Shown here piece after piece: positions 37,073-47,951 of a DNA stretch of 64,000 nucleotides. The position numbers and the translations under genes were made by a program. The notes below the pieces were generated by a model. That model was not told the origin of the DNA. It ran no database searches and saw only the letters and a program-made list of their open reading frames with translations. This DNA is from Comamonadaceae bacterium OH2545_COT-014. Its GTDB lineage: Bacteria > Pseudomonadota > Gammaproteobacteria > Burkholderiales > Burkholderiaceae_C. The stretch covers positions 1 to 64,000 of the forward strand of contig RQYR01000003.1 of the NCBI GenBank assembly GCA_003859965.1, read 5' to 3'. Numbering within the stretch: position 1 is the first letter of the stretch; every line of letters starts with the position of its first letter.

Positions 37073-38437
37073 TCAGGCCGCGCCTCCCGCCGCCAGCGCC
37101 TGCGGCGCCTGGCCCATGCGGGCAATGCGTTCGCTGGCGGGCGGGTGCGAGTAGTAAAAGCGCACGTACAGCGCGTCGGGCGTGAGGGTGGCGGCGTTGT
37201 CCTTGTAGAGCTTGACCAGCGCGCTGCTGAGGTGGCGGGCGCTGGTCTGGCGGGCGGCGTAGGCGTCGGCCTCGAACTCATGGCGGCGCGACAGCTGCGC
37301 CATCAGCGGCGACAGGAAGAAGCTGAACACCGGCACCGCCAGCATGAACAGCAGCAGCGCCAGCGCGTGGTTGGGCACGCCGCCGCCCAGCGCGGCCGGC
37401 AGGTTGGGCGTGACGCCCAGGCCCGCGTAGAACCACGACTGCTGCGCCAGCCAGCCCAGCAGCGCCAGCGCGGCCAGGCTGACCACCGCCATGAGCGCGA
37501 TGCGCTTGAGGATGTGGCGGCGCTTGAAGTGCCCCAGCTCGTGCGCCAGCACGGCCTCCACCTCGTCGGGCGAGAGGGTGGCGAGCAAGGTGTCGTAGAA
37601 CACCACGCGCTTGGCCGCGCCAAAGCCGGTGAAATAGGCGTTGCCGTGGCTGCTGCGGCGGCTGCCGTCCATCACGAACAGGCCCTTGGCTGCAAAGCCG
37701 CAGCGCGCCATCAGGCCGGTGACGCGGGCCTTCAGCGCCTCGTCGGCCAGCGGCTCGAAGCGGTTGAACAGCGGCGCGATGACTGTGGGGTACAGCACCA
37801 TCATCAGTAGGCTGAAGCCCATCCACACGCCCCAGGTCCACAGCCACCACAGCGGCCCGGCGGCTTCCATCAGCCACAGCACCAGCGCCGCCAGCGGCAG
37901 GCCGATGAGCGCGCCTACCACGGCGGACTTGAGCAGATCGGCCAGCCACAGCGCGGGCGTGGTCTTGTTGAAGCCAAAGCGCGCCTCCAGCCCGAAGGTC
38001 TGCCACGCGCTGAAAGGCAGGTCCAGCAAGCCGTTGACCAGCGTGAACACGGCCAGCAGCGCCAGCGGTTGCAGCAGCGGGTGACCGGCGCCAAGCGCGT
38101 CCAGCAGCGCGGCGTTGAGCGCGTCCAGCCCGCCCAGCAGCGTCCAGCCCAGCACGATGGCGGCGGCCACCGCCATCTCCAGCACGCCCAGGCGCAGCTT
38201 GGCCACGGTGTAGTCGGCCGCGCGCTGGTGCGCCGCCAGCGGCATGACGGCGGCAAAGCTGGCAGGCACCGCGCCCCGGTGGCGCGCCACCGCGCGAATC
38301 TGGCGCGAAGCCAGCCACAGCTGCACGGCCAGGTGCAGCAGCACGGCCGCGCCAAACACCAGGCTGACCAGCAGCGCGGGCGACAAGGCGGAGGAAAAAT
38401 CGGCGAACAAGGACAAAACAGGCAGCAAAGTGAGCAA
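37073..38437 (-). CDS. M48-family (Ste24/CAAX protease 1-like) membrane metallopeptidase
   Basis: Integral-membrane zinc peptidase, up to 454 residues. It has seven or so hydrophobic helices, the HEXXH motif AVLAHELGHFKRRH, and the downstream Glu in RRHEFEADAYA. RRSSHGNAYFTGFGAAKRVVFYD is typical of Ste24-type proteins. There is no ATG or GTG near the expected start: the frame opens with TTG 38437, and further TTG codons follow within 12 codons, so a TTG start is likely but its exact place is uncertain. Function in bacteria is probably membrane-protein quality control. Confidence 0.82.
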   Translation of the reverse strand: MLTLLPVLSLFADFSSALSPALLVSLVFGAAVLLHLAVQLWLASRQIRAVARHRGAVPASFAAVMPLAAHQRAADYTVAKLRLGVLEMAVAAAIVLGWTLLGGLDALNAALLDALGAGHPLLQPLALLAVFTLVNGLLDLPFSAWQTFGLEARFGFNKTTPALWLADLLKSAVVGALIGLPLAALVLWLMEAAGPLWWLWTWGVWMGFSLLMMVLYPTVIAPLFNRFEPLADEALKARVTGLMARCGFAAKGLFVMDGSRRSSHGNAYFTGFGAAKRVVFYDTLLATLSPDEVEAVLAHELGHFKRRHILKRIALMAVVSLAALALLGWLAQQSWFYAGLGVTPNLPAALGGGVPNHALALLLFMLAVPVFSFFLSPLMAQLSRRHEFEADAYAARQTSARHLSSALVKLYKDNAATLTPDALYVRFYYSHPPASERIARMGQAPQALAAGGAA

Positions 38438-38639
38438 AACGCACGAGTGTAGAGCGTGCCGCCCCGGCCTGCCTGGCTTGCCCGGCGCGCCGGGCGGGGC
38501 GCTTGCGGCTGGCGCCGCAAGCCCCGTTCAGCCCCAAAACGCCAAGCCAAGTCAAGCTAAAACGGCCAAGCCAAGCCGCGCCACGGGCCATCTGCCTGCA
38601 CAATGCGCTTTTCATTTTCATGCTGACGCGTTTTCAACC

Positions 38640-39614
38640 ATGACTTCTCTCTCCCGCCGTCACTGCCTTGGCTGGCTGGCCGCCAGCGCGCTGCCCCTGG
38701 GCGCGCACGCCCAGACCGCCAGCGGCAAGCCCATCCGCCTCATCGTGTCCTACCCGCCCGGCGGCGTGGCCGATGCCACGGCCCGCCTGCTGGCCGACAA
38801 GCTCACGCCCATGCTGGGCGCCAGCGTGGTGGTGGAAAACAAGGCCGGCGCCAGCGGCGCCATTGGCATGGACGCGGTGGCCAAGTCCGCGCCCGACGGG
38901 CTCACTTTCGGCTTTTCCGCCATCAGCCCGCTGGTGCTGCTGCCGCACCTGGGCAAGCCGCTGTTCGACCCGGTGAAGGACATCACGCCGGTCGCCAGCA
39001 TCATGGCCTCGCCCGTGCTGCTGCTGGGCACGCCGGCGCTGGCCGCGCGCGACTTCCAGGCGCTGGTGGCCGAGGCCAAGGCCAAGCCGGGCGCGCTGCG
39101 CTGGGCCACGGCTGGCCCCGCATCGCTGGGGCACATCGTGCTGGAGATGGTCAAGGCCGGCACGGGCGTGGACATCACCCACATTCCCTACAAGGGCGGC
39201 GGCCAGCAGGTGACGGACGCCATCACCGGCCAGTACGAAGTGCTGTCCAGCAACCCCGGCGCGGCCATCATGGCGCACATCCAGTCCGGCAAGCTGCATC
39301 CGCTGGCCGCTGGCGCGCCCAAGCGCCTGCCCAAGCTGCCGGACTTGCCCACGCTGGCCGAGCTGGGCCTGCCCGCGGCCAACCTGGCCTCGGTGTTCGG
39401 CGTGTTCGCGCCCGGCGGCACGCCGCCGGCGGTGGTGGAGCGCATGAACGCCGCCATCAACACCCTGCTGAAAGACCCGGCCGTGCGCAGCAAGATCGAA
39501 GCGGCGGACAACCAGCCCACCGGCGGCAGCGCGGCCGAGTTCAGCCAGTTCATCGCGGCCGAATCGGCCAGCAATGCCCGCATCATCCAGAAGGCCGGGC
39601 TGAACAAGGGCTGA
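38640..39614 (+). CDS. Bug/TctC-family periplasmic binding protein (copy 2)
   Basis: A 324-residue orphan receptor. The signal peptide has RRHCLGWLAASALPLG and ends at AHAQ. Bug motifs are IRLIVSYPPGGVADATAR, VVENKAGASGAIGMDAVAKS and ITHIPYKGGGQQVTDAITG. The likely ligand class is small carboxylates, unspecified. No TctAB genes are adjacent. It is divergent from the M48 gene, with 202 bases between. Confidence 0.85.
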   Translation: MTSLSRRHCLGWLAASALPLGAHAQTASGKPIRLIVSYPPGGVADATARLLADKLTPMLGASVVVENKAGASGAIGMDAVAKSAPDGLTFGFSAISPLVLLPHLGKPLFDPVKDITPVASIMASPVLLLGTPALAARDFQALVAEAKAKPGALRWATAGPASLGHIVLEMVKAGTGVDITHIPYKGGGQQVTDAITGQYEVLSSNPGAAIMAHIQSGKLHPLAAGAPKRLPKLPDLPTLAELGLPAANLASVFGVFAPGGTPPAVVERMNAAINTLLKDPAVRSKIEAADNQPTGGSAAEFSQFIAAESASNARIIQKAGLNKG

Positions 39615-39980
39615 CGCGCGCGCACGGGCCAAACGGCCCCAATGAATGGGCCCAATGGCCCCAATGAAGGCCCCACGGCCCCGCTCCGCCGCCAGGCGCC
39701 GCGGGGCTTTTTCATGGGCCTTGCATGGCCCGGCCCCATGGGTTTCATGGCGGGCCGGCAGGCATGGCGCACGGTGCCAGGCCGTCCTGGAAGCCGTCAA
39801 AAGACCCGTCAAAAGAAACGTGCTGCCCGCCCAGATTGCTATCAAATAAATAGCTTTCAAGGCCGTATATACGGCCCAAAAGCCCTAAGTGACGCCTAAC
39901 CGCCCCCCGCGTTTGCAGGCTTGAAAGCCTGCGGCCAGGCCATGCAGTGACCAAGCCAGCCGCCCCCCCGGCGGGCGGCT
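39615..39980. other. 366-base intergenic region with two repeats
   Basis: Contains two exact copies of GGCCCCAATGAA (39635-39646, 39657-39668) with a related half copy between, and the palindrome at 39861-39876. It separates two convergent genes. No supported coding sequence. Confidence 0.6.
39841..39876. repeat. Short hairpin repeat with perfect 16-bp palindrome
   Basis: ATCAAATAAATAGCTTTCAA is followed by GGCCGTATATACGGCC, a perfect palindrome (39861-39876). Same layout as the element at 37021-37058. Lying between convergent genes, it may work as a two-way terminator. Confidence 0.65.
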
Positions 39981-41180
39981 TCAGCCCAGCGCCCGCGCCA
40001 GCCGGGCCACGCCTTCGCGGATGTCGGCCTCGCCCGCCGTGGCGAAAGACAGGCGCAGCGTGGCCACGTCTGGCTGCGTGGCGTAAAACGGCGCGCCGGG
40101 CACGAAGGCCACGCCCTGGGCAATGGCCTGGCGGGCCAGCGCGTTGCCGTCGGCCAGGCGGCCGTCTGCCCCCGTCAGGCGCGCCCAGATGAACAGCCCG
40201 CCCTGGGGCGGCACGAAGTCGATGGCGCGGCCCAGTTCGGCGCGCAGCGCCTCGCCCATGACGCGGGCGCGCTGGCCGTACACCTGCCGCACGCGCGCCA
40301 GCGTGGCCGGCAGGTGGCCGCCGGCCAGGTATTGCGCGGCAGTGGCCTGGGCGAAGGTGCTGGTGTGCGCGTCGGAAAACTGCTTGCACATGACGGCGGC
40401 CGCTTGCAGCGCGGCGGGGGCCACCATCCAGCCCACGCGCAGGCCGGGGGCCAGCACTTTGGAGAGGCTGCCGCAGTGCACGAGCCAGTCGCGGCTGCCC
40501 GGCACTTCATGGCTGAGGGCCAGCAGGCTGGGCGGCGGGGGCTGGTCGAAGTACAGGTCGCCATACGGGTCGTCCTCGACGATCAGCACCTGGTGCCGCA
40601 CCGCCAGCTCCAGCACGCGGCGGCGGCGCGCCAGCGAAAGCGTGGCGCCGCTGGGATTGCCGAAGGTGGGAATGAGGTAGATGAAGCGCGGGCGGTGCTG
40701 CACGATGAGCTGCTCCAGCGCGTCGGGCTGCACGCCTTCGCCGTCGATGGGGGCGCACACCAGCTCGGCCCCGTAGAGACGGAAGCACTGGATGGTGGCC
40801 AGAAAAGTCGGCCCTTCCACAATGACCTTGCTGCCCGGGTCCACCAGGCATTTGCCCAGCAGGTCCAGCGCCTGCTGGCTGCCGGTGGTGACGATGAGCT
40901 GGCTGGCGGCCACATCGCGCGCGCCCTTGGATTGCATGAAGGCGGCCAGCTGCTCGCGCAGCGGGCCATGCCCTTCGGTGGCGCCGTATTGCAGGGCGGC
41001 GCCAGGCGCGTCGCGCAGCGTCTGGCTGGCGGCGGCGGCCAGGCCATCCACGTCGAACAGGGCGCTGTCGGGAAAGCCGCCCGCGAAGCTGATGATGCCG
41101 GGCTGGCCCAGCAGCTTGAACAGCTCGCGGATGGCGGAGGTTTCAACGTGGCGCAGGCGCTGGGCCAGGGGCAGGTTCAT
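39981..41180 (-). CDS. PLP aminotransferase (2-aminoadipate transaminase/LysN-like)
   Basis: Class I/II aminotransferase of 399 residues without a regulator domain. ISFAGGFPD at the N-terminus, TTGSQQALDL, YLIPTFGNPSG, EDDPYGDLYF, and SLSKVLAPGLRVGW holding the PLP lysine are the markers of the LysN/aromatic aminotransferase I-like group related to MocR C-terminal domains. The start ATG follows TGAGGAAACG. It is divergent from a TrpXYZ-like importer, hinting that it uses the imported amino acid, though this is inference. Confidence 0.83.
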   Translation of the reverse strand: MNLPLAQRLRHVETSAIRELFKLLGQPGIISFAGGFPDSALFDVDGLAAAASQTLRDAPGAALQYGATEGHGPLREQLAAFMQSKGARDVAASQLIVTTGSQQALDLLGKCLVDPGSKVIVEGPTFLATIQCFRLYGAELVCAPIDGEGVQPDALEQLIVQHRPRFIYLIPTFGNPSGATLSLARRRRVLELAVRHQVLIVEDDPYGDLYFDQPPPPSLLALSHEVPGSRDWLVHCGSLSKVLAPGLRVGWMVAPAALQAAAVMCKQFSDAHTSTFAQATAAQYLAGGHLPATLARVRQVYGQRARVMGEALRAELGRAIDFVPPQGGLFIWARLTGADGRLADGNALARQAIAQGVAFVPGAPFYATQPDVATLRLSFATAGEADIREGVARLARALG

Positions 41181-41420
41181 GGGGCGCGTTTCCTCAGGCG
41201 GGTGGGGGGTCGAAAGCGTCTATTGTCGCCACGCCGCCCGCCCGGCCCCACGGGCCAGCCTTGGTACTTGCCCGATGCACAAAGCGCCCGGCGCTGCTAC
41301 GCTTGCGCCCGCGCCGCGCCGGCGCCCTGCAGCTTGCCGCCCCGGCGTGCGGCCCGGGCCAGCCCACACGGCACGCCCAACCGAATCCATTTTTCTTTTG
41401 TCATTTACGGAAAGCGAACC

Positions 41421-42395
41421 ATGCACAACACTTTAAGCCGTCGTCTGCTGATCAACGCCGTGGCGCTGGGCTGCGCCGCCCTGATGGCCCCGGCCGCCTG
41501 GGCACAGACCAAGAGCGTGGGCATCACCACCATCGTCGATCACCCCGCGCTGGACTCGGTGCGCAAGGGCGTGGAAGACGAGCTGAAGGCGCTGGGCTGG
41601 GGCGCGGACAAGCTCAAGCTGCAATTCCAGAGCGCGCAGGGCAACGCGGCCACGGCCCGGCAGATCGCGCAGAAATTCGTGGGCGACAAGGTGGATGCCA
41701 TCGTCGCCATCGCCACGCCCAGCGCGCAGGCGGCCGTGGCTTCTACGCGCAGCATTCCCGTGGTCTATTCAGCCGTGACCGACCCGGTGGCCGCCAAGCT
41801 GGTGAAAAGCATGGACGCCTCGGGCGGCAACGTCACCGGCGTGTCCGACCGCCTGACGCTGGCGCCGCAGATCGACCTTCTTCTCAAGATCAAGCCCGAC
41901 GCCAAGCGCGTGGGCATGGTCTACAGCCCGGGCGAGGTCAACTCCACCACCGTCGTCAAGGAACTGAAGGCCGAGCTGGGCAAGCGCGGCATGACCTTGG
42001 TAGAAGCTGCCGCGCCGCGCACGGTGGACGTGGCCTCGGCCGCCAAGTCGCTGGTGGGCAAGGCGGACGTGATCTACACCACCACCGACAACAACGTGGT
42101 CTCCACCTACGAGGCGCTGGTGGCCGTGGCGCGTGATGCCAAGCTGCCGCTGGTGGCCTCCGACCCCGACTCGGTCAAGCGCGGCGCCGTGGCCGCGCTG
42201 GGCATGAACTACTACGACATGGGCCGCCAGACCGGCAAGCTGGTGGATCGCATCCTCAAGGGTGAAAAGCCTGGCGCCATCGCCAGCGAAACCGGCCACA
42301 AGACCACGCTGGTAGTCAATGAAACCGCCGCCGCGCAGCAAGGCGTGAGCCTGAGCGAAGCCGTGCGCAAAGAAGCGGGCGAAATCGTCAAGTAA
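41421..42395 (+). CDS. ABC transporter substrate-binding protein, TrpX-like
   Basis: A 324-residue periplasmic protein of the ABC_sub_bind (PF04392-type) family. The signal peptide ends near PAAWAQ. KSVGITTIVDHPALDSVRKG, KFVGDKVDAIVAIATPSAQA, VYSAVTDPVAAKLV and GMVYSPGEVNS are family segments. Relatives in Gram-positives (TrpX) are linked to tryptophan, but proteobacterial members have unproven ligands. A separate 199-base space precedes the permease gene, so the binding protein may be made in excess. Confidence 0.83.
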   Translation: MHNTLSRRLLINAVALGCAALMAPAAWAQTKSVGITTIVDHPALDSVRKGVEDELKALGWGADKLKLQFQSAQGNAATARQIAQKFVGDKVDAIVAIATPSAQAAVASTRSIPVVYSAVTDPVAAKLVKSMDASGGNVTGVSDRLTLAPQIDLLLKIKPDAKRVGMVYSPGEVNSTTVVKELKAELGKRGMTLVEAAAPRTVDVASAAKSLVGKADVIYTTTDNNVVSTYEALVAVARDAKLPLVASDPDSVKRGAVAALGMNYYDMGRQTGKLVDRILKGEKPGAIASETGHKTTLVVNETAAAQQGVSLSEAVRKEAGEIVK

Positions 42396-42435
42396 GGCAC
42401 GCGCGGCGGCAGGCCCAATGCCCCTGCCCGCCCTT

Positions 42436-42441
42436 TAGAAT
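42436..42441 (+). promoter_or_regulatory. Possible internal promoter ahead of the TrpY-like permease
   Basis: TAGAAT within CTTTAGAATCGCTC resembles the -10 hexamer upstream of the imelysin gene (TAGAATCGCT at 49559). It would start the permease/ATPase mRNA about 150 bases before the permease ATG. Confidence 0.3.
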
Positions 42442-42594
42442 CGCTCCCGCGTCAACAACAACGCAACAACGCCCGGCCGCCGCAGGCTTTGCTTGCGGTG
42501 GCTTGTTTTTGGCCCGCGTTGACCCTACGCGGCGCCACTTGCGCCACCCTTCTATCTGCTGCTGGCGGCCGGCCGCCGCCCAACCAGGCTCACC

Positions 42595-43536
42595 ATGTCT
42601 TTCATTTCATTCATGGGCGCGCTGGAGATCGGCCTCATCTTCGCGCTGGTGGCGCTGGGGGTGCTGATCTCGTTCCGCATTCTTGACTTTCCCGACCTCA
42701 CCGCCGATGGCAGCTTTCCGCTGGGCGGCGCCGTGGCGGCCGTGATGATCGTGGCCGGTCACAACCCCTGGGTGGGTTGCCTGTGCGCGGCGCTGGCGGG
42801 AGCGGCGTCGGGCCTGCTCACCGGCTGGCTGCATGTGCGGCTGGGCATTTTGCAGCTGCTGGCCTCCATCCTGACCATGATCGCGCTGTACTCCATCAAC
42901 CTGCGCATCATGGGCGCGCCCAACGTGCCGCTGCTGGGCGAAGCCACGGTCTTCACCCCCTTCCTGAATGACGACAACGCCATCTGGATGCAGCCGCTGG
43001 TGCTGGCCCTCATCGTGCTCGCGGCCAAGCTTGCGCTGGACTGGTTCTTTGGCACCCAAACCGGCCTGGCCCTGCGCGCCACCGGCGCCAACCCGCGCAT
43101 GGCGCGCGCCCAGGGCGTGCCCACCGGGCGGCTCACGCTGGGCGGCATGGCGCTGTCCAACGCGCTCATCGCGCTGGGCGGCGCGCTGTACGTGCAAACC
43201 CAGGGCGGCGCCGACATCTCCATGGGCCTGGGCACCATCGTCATCGGCCTGGCCGCCGTCATCATTGGCGAAACCCTCATGCCAGGCCGCGCCATCTGGG
43301 TCATCACCCTGGCCACCGTGGCCGGCGCGCTGATTTACCGCCTGTTCATCGCCCTGGCGCTGCAGGCCGACTTCATCGGCCTGCAGGCGCAGGACCTGAA
43401 CCTGGTCACCGCCGTGCTCGTCGCCTTGGCGCTGGTGCTGCCGCAAATCAAGGCCCGCTTCAAGCCGCGCGCCCGGCCCCAGGCGCTGGCAGGCCCCGGC
43501 GGAAATAGCGGAAACGGCGGAAAGGCAGGTGCATGA
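42595..43536 (+). CDS. ABC transporter permease, TrpY-like (BPD_transp_2)
   Basis: A 313-residue membrane protein with about eight helices. ISFRILDFPDLTADGSFPLGGA near the N-terminus and GLALRATGANPRMARAQGVPTG in the cytoplasmic loop are typical of the branched/TrpY-like permease family. Gly/Asn-rich C-terminal tail. Its stop overlaps the ATPase start (ATGA), implying coupled translation. Confidence 0.85.
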   Translation: MSFISFMGALEIGLIFALVALGVLISFRILDFPDLTADGSFPLGGAVAAVMIVAGHNPWVGCLCAALAGAASGLLTGWLHVRLGILQLLASILTMIALYSINLRIMGAPNVPLLGEATVFTPFLNDDNAIWMQPLVLALIVLAAKLALDWFFGTQTGLALRATGANPRMARAQGVPTGRLTLGGMALSNALIALGGALYVQTQGGADISMGLGTIVIGLAAVIIGETLMPGRAIWVITLATVAGALIYRLFIALALQADFIGLQAQDLNLVTAVLVALALVLPQIKARFKPRARPQALAGPGGNSGNGGKAGA

Positions 43537-44330
43537 TGCTGCAAGCGCTGAACCTGCACAAAACCTTCAACCCCGGCACCGTCATCGAAAACCGCGCGCT
43601 GCGCGGCCTGAACCTGACCATTGACGAGGGCGAGTTCATCACCGTCATCGGCAGCAACGGCGCGGGCAAATCCACCTTCCTGAACGCCATCAGCGGCGAC
43701 CTGATGGTGGACGAAGGCTGCATCGTCATTGACGGCCAGGACGTGACCCGGCAAAACGCCTGGCAGCGCGCCGCGCAAGTGGCGCGCGTGTTTCAGGACC
43801 CCATGGCTGGCACCTGCGAGCGCCTAAGCATCGAGGAAAACCTGGCCCTGGCCCTGCAACGCGGCCAAAAACGCGGCCTGGGCCGCGCCGTGCGGGCCGA
43901 GCAGCGCGCCCTGTTTCGTGACAAGCTGGCCACGCTGGGCCTAGGGCTGGAAAACCGCCTGAGCGACCGCATGGGCCTGCTCTCCGGCGGTCAGCGCCAG
44001 GCCGTCAGCCTTCTGATGGCCTCGCTCCAGCCCTCGCGCCTGCTGCTGCTGGACGAACACACCGCCGCGCTCGACCCCAAGACCGCCGCCTTCGTGCTGG
44101 CGCTGACTGACCAGATCATCCAGGGCCAGCGCCTCACCGCCCTGATGGTCACCCACTCCATGCGCCAGGCGCTGGACCACGGCACGCGCACCATCATGCT
44201 GCACCAGGGCCAGGTGGTGCTCGACGTTTCCGGCCCCGAGCGCGCCGCCATGGACGTGCCCGACCTGCTCGCCATGTTCAGCCGCGTGCGCGGCGAAGCG
44301 GTGGACGACGACAAGCTCCTGCTGGGTTGA
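43533..44330 (+). CDS. ABC transporter ATP-binding protein, TrpZ-like
   Basis: A 265-residue ATPase. Walker A is GSNGAGKST, the Q-loop region is RVFQDPMAGTCERLSIEENLALAL, the signature is LLSGGQRQAVSLLMASL (the last part differs from the usual RVAIARAL), Walker B is LLLLDEHTAALD with H in place of the common P after DE, and the switch is VTHSMRQAL. The DEHTAALDP form and the modified signature are characteristic of this TrpZ subgroup. It completes a TrpXYZ-type importer. Confidence 0.85.
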   Translation: MMLQALNLHKTFNPGTVIENRALRGLNLTIDEGEFITVIGSNGAGKSTFLNAISGDLMVDEGCIVIDGQDVTRQNAWQRAAQVARVFQDPMAGTCERLSIEENLALALQRGQKRGLGRAVRAEQRALFRDKLATLGLGLENRLSDRMGLLSGGQRQAVSLLMASLQPSRLLLLDEHTAALDPKTAAFVLALTDQIIQGQRLTALMVTHSMRQALDHGTRTIMLHQGQVVLDVSGPERAAMDVPDLLAMFSRVRGEAVDDDKLLLG

Positions 44331-44567
44331 ACACGAGCCACCATCGCTGACACCAAAGGCCAGGCCTCCAGCCGCAGCCGCACGCCAGGCGGCGAACAGC
44401 GTTGTGGGCATGACCATACGCTTCGCCAAGCCCTTCAAAATAACCGTTCAGGCTTTGCTGATGCGGATTTATCGCTATATTTTTTGATTATTTACCACAT
44501 ACACTGACTGGCCCCCGGGTATCTGCCAGCCTGCATCACTCTTGAACGCTCAGGCCACGGCCTTTAG
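44331..44567. other. AT-rich intergenic stretch with an orphan promoter-like sequence
   Basis: A TTGCTG (44455-44460) and TATATT (44476-44481) pair, 15 bases apart, could be a weak plus-strand promoter, but no plus-strand gene follows before 47952. GCTATATTTTTTGAT is reminiscent of the short hairpin family. No coding sequence. Confidence 0.35.
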
Positions 44568-44775
44568 AGCCTGTTCAAAGTCTCGGCGCGAGCAGGCAAC
44601 AAGCAGTTTGGGATGGGATGCCAGGCGTTTGCCTCTTGCACACATCACGCCGCCAATAGCCCGTGCTATCCCGTCTATCCCGTGATAGCACGGGCTATTG
44701 GCCAGTTTTGCTTGCGCCGCAGAACCGCCCCAATCCGCTTTCTTGCCCGCCACGCAGGGACTTTGAACAGGTTCT
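44568..44775. repeat. 208-bp interspersed inverted-repeat element, copy B (inverted) with 19-bp stem hairpin
   Basis: Ends are AGCCTGTTCAAAGTC (44568) and GGACTTTGAACAGGTTCT (to 44775). Compared with copies at 4646 and 48894 it is in reverse orientation: its CCGCCCCAATCCGCTT block is the complement of their left block. Its centre holds a long perfect hairpin: arms 44652-44670 and 44684-44702 (core AATAGCCCGTGCTATC) around 13 bases. The copy at 48894 has only one arm-like block. It lies between the TrpZ-like ATPase gene and the convergent DUF4212 gene. Confidence 0.8.
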
Positions 44776-44800
44776 TGGAGCGCCCACCCCGGAGCACAGC

Positions 44801-45214
44801 TCAAACCACCGGGGGCACGCCTTCTTCACAGGCCTGCCGCGGTCGGCCCTCAAAGGGCGCTGGCAGCTTTTCTGGCGCCAGCCGGTTCATGGCCCAGGCG
44901 TCCAGCATGCCGATGGCGATGAACACCAGAACCCCGCCCTGGGCCAGCAGCCAGTAATTGAGCGGCCAGCCCAGCACGATGGCTTGCAAATCGCGCGCGA
45001 ACCAGCTCGTGCCAAAGGCGGCCACGGCCCACAGCAGCAATAGCGCCGCGCGCAAGCAGACGGCACGGCAGCGGCGCGGCGCGGCGGTGGCCGCTTGCGG
45101 CGGGCCAAGGCGGCTTGCCCCTTGGCCGGTGGCCGCCGGGCGGTCAGGCTCGGCGGAGCCGGTGGCCATTGGCGGCTTGTGTGCCATGGCAGGCGGCCCT
45201 TTGCCGGCTGACAT
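44801..45214 (-). CDS. DUF4212-type small membrane protein (orphan symporter subunit)
   Basis: About 137 residues, with a Pro/Ala-rich N-terminus and two helices. LLLLWAVAAFGTSWFARDL and GWPLNYWLLAQGGVLVFIAI, followed by DAWAMNRLAPE, match the DUF4212 family, the small partner of SSS-type (ActP-like) solute symporters. The large symporter gene normally follows directly; here a repeat element and then a convergent operon follow, so it is an orphan, 29 bases behind ppsA. ATG 45187 is an alternative start giving 128 residues. Confidence 0.72.
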   Translation of the reverse strand: MSAGKGPPAMAHKPPMATGSAEPDRPAATGQGASRLGPPQAATAAPRRCRAVCLRAALLLLWAVAAFGTSWFARDLQAIVLGWPLNYWLLAQGGVLVFIAIGMLDAWAMNRLAPEKLPAPFEGRPRQACEEGVPPVV

Positions 45215-45243
45215 CACATCACGCGACGCGCATGAACGGGCTT

Positions 45244-47637
<2,394 letters not shown>

Positions 47638-47951
47638 GGGGAAAGCTCCAGAGTTTGAAAAACGGTACGACCGCCCGCAGGCAGTCATGCGCTCTCCCGC
47701 AACCAGGAAGGCCATGCCGGCGTGAAACAGGTCACCGGCTTCACGGTGCGGATGTGGCACCCAAGCCCCTCACATGGCGCGCGCCAGCGCATGTATTGGG
47801 CGGAATTCTAGAGGCTTGAAAAGGGCTGGCGCCCGCCTTCCTGGCGCGTGCAAGGCGCCGGCCCATGGGAACGTTACTAGCTTGCGGCCGGCGGGCCATC
47901 GATGATGCAATGCTGCCTTTGGTTTTCACTCATTGCAAAGGAAGAACGAAC
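47638..47951. other. Divergent control region of ppsA and the Gly/Ala-rich gene
   Basis: 314 bases with no coding sequence. On the minus strand TAGAAT (47810-47805) suggests a ppsA promoter with an untranslated leader of about 160 bases. On the plus strand AAGGAAGAACGAAC is the ribosome-binding region of the gene at 47952. Confidence 0.4.

Noticed and set aside
39635-39668. Tandem GGCCCCAATGAA copies as a regulatory iteron array
   Set aside because: Only two exact copies and a partial one, downstream of a gene end and with no partner protein; too little to call an origin or operator.
44641-44702. CRISPR-like repeats around GCTATCCCGTCTATCCCGTGATAG
   Set aside because: It is a single long inverted repeat with a short internal TATCCCGT duplication; no regular spacer-repeat array and no cas genes.
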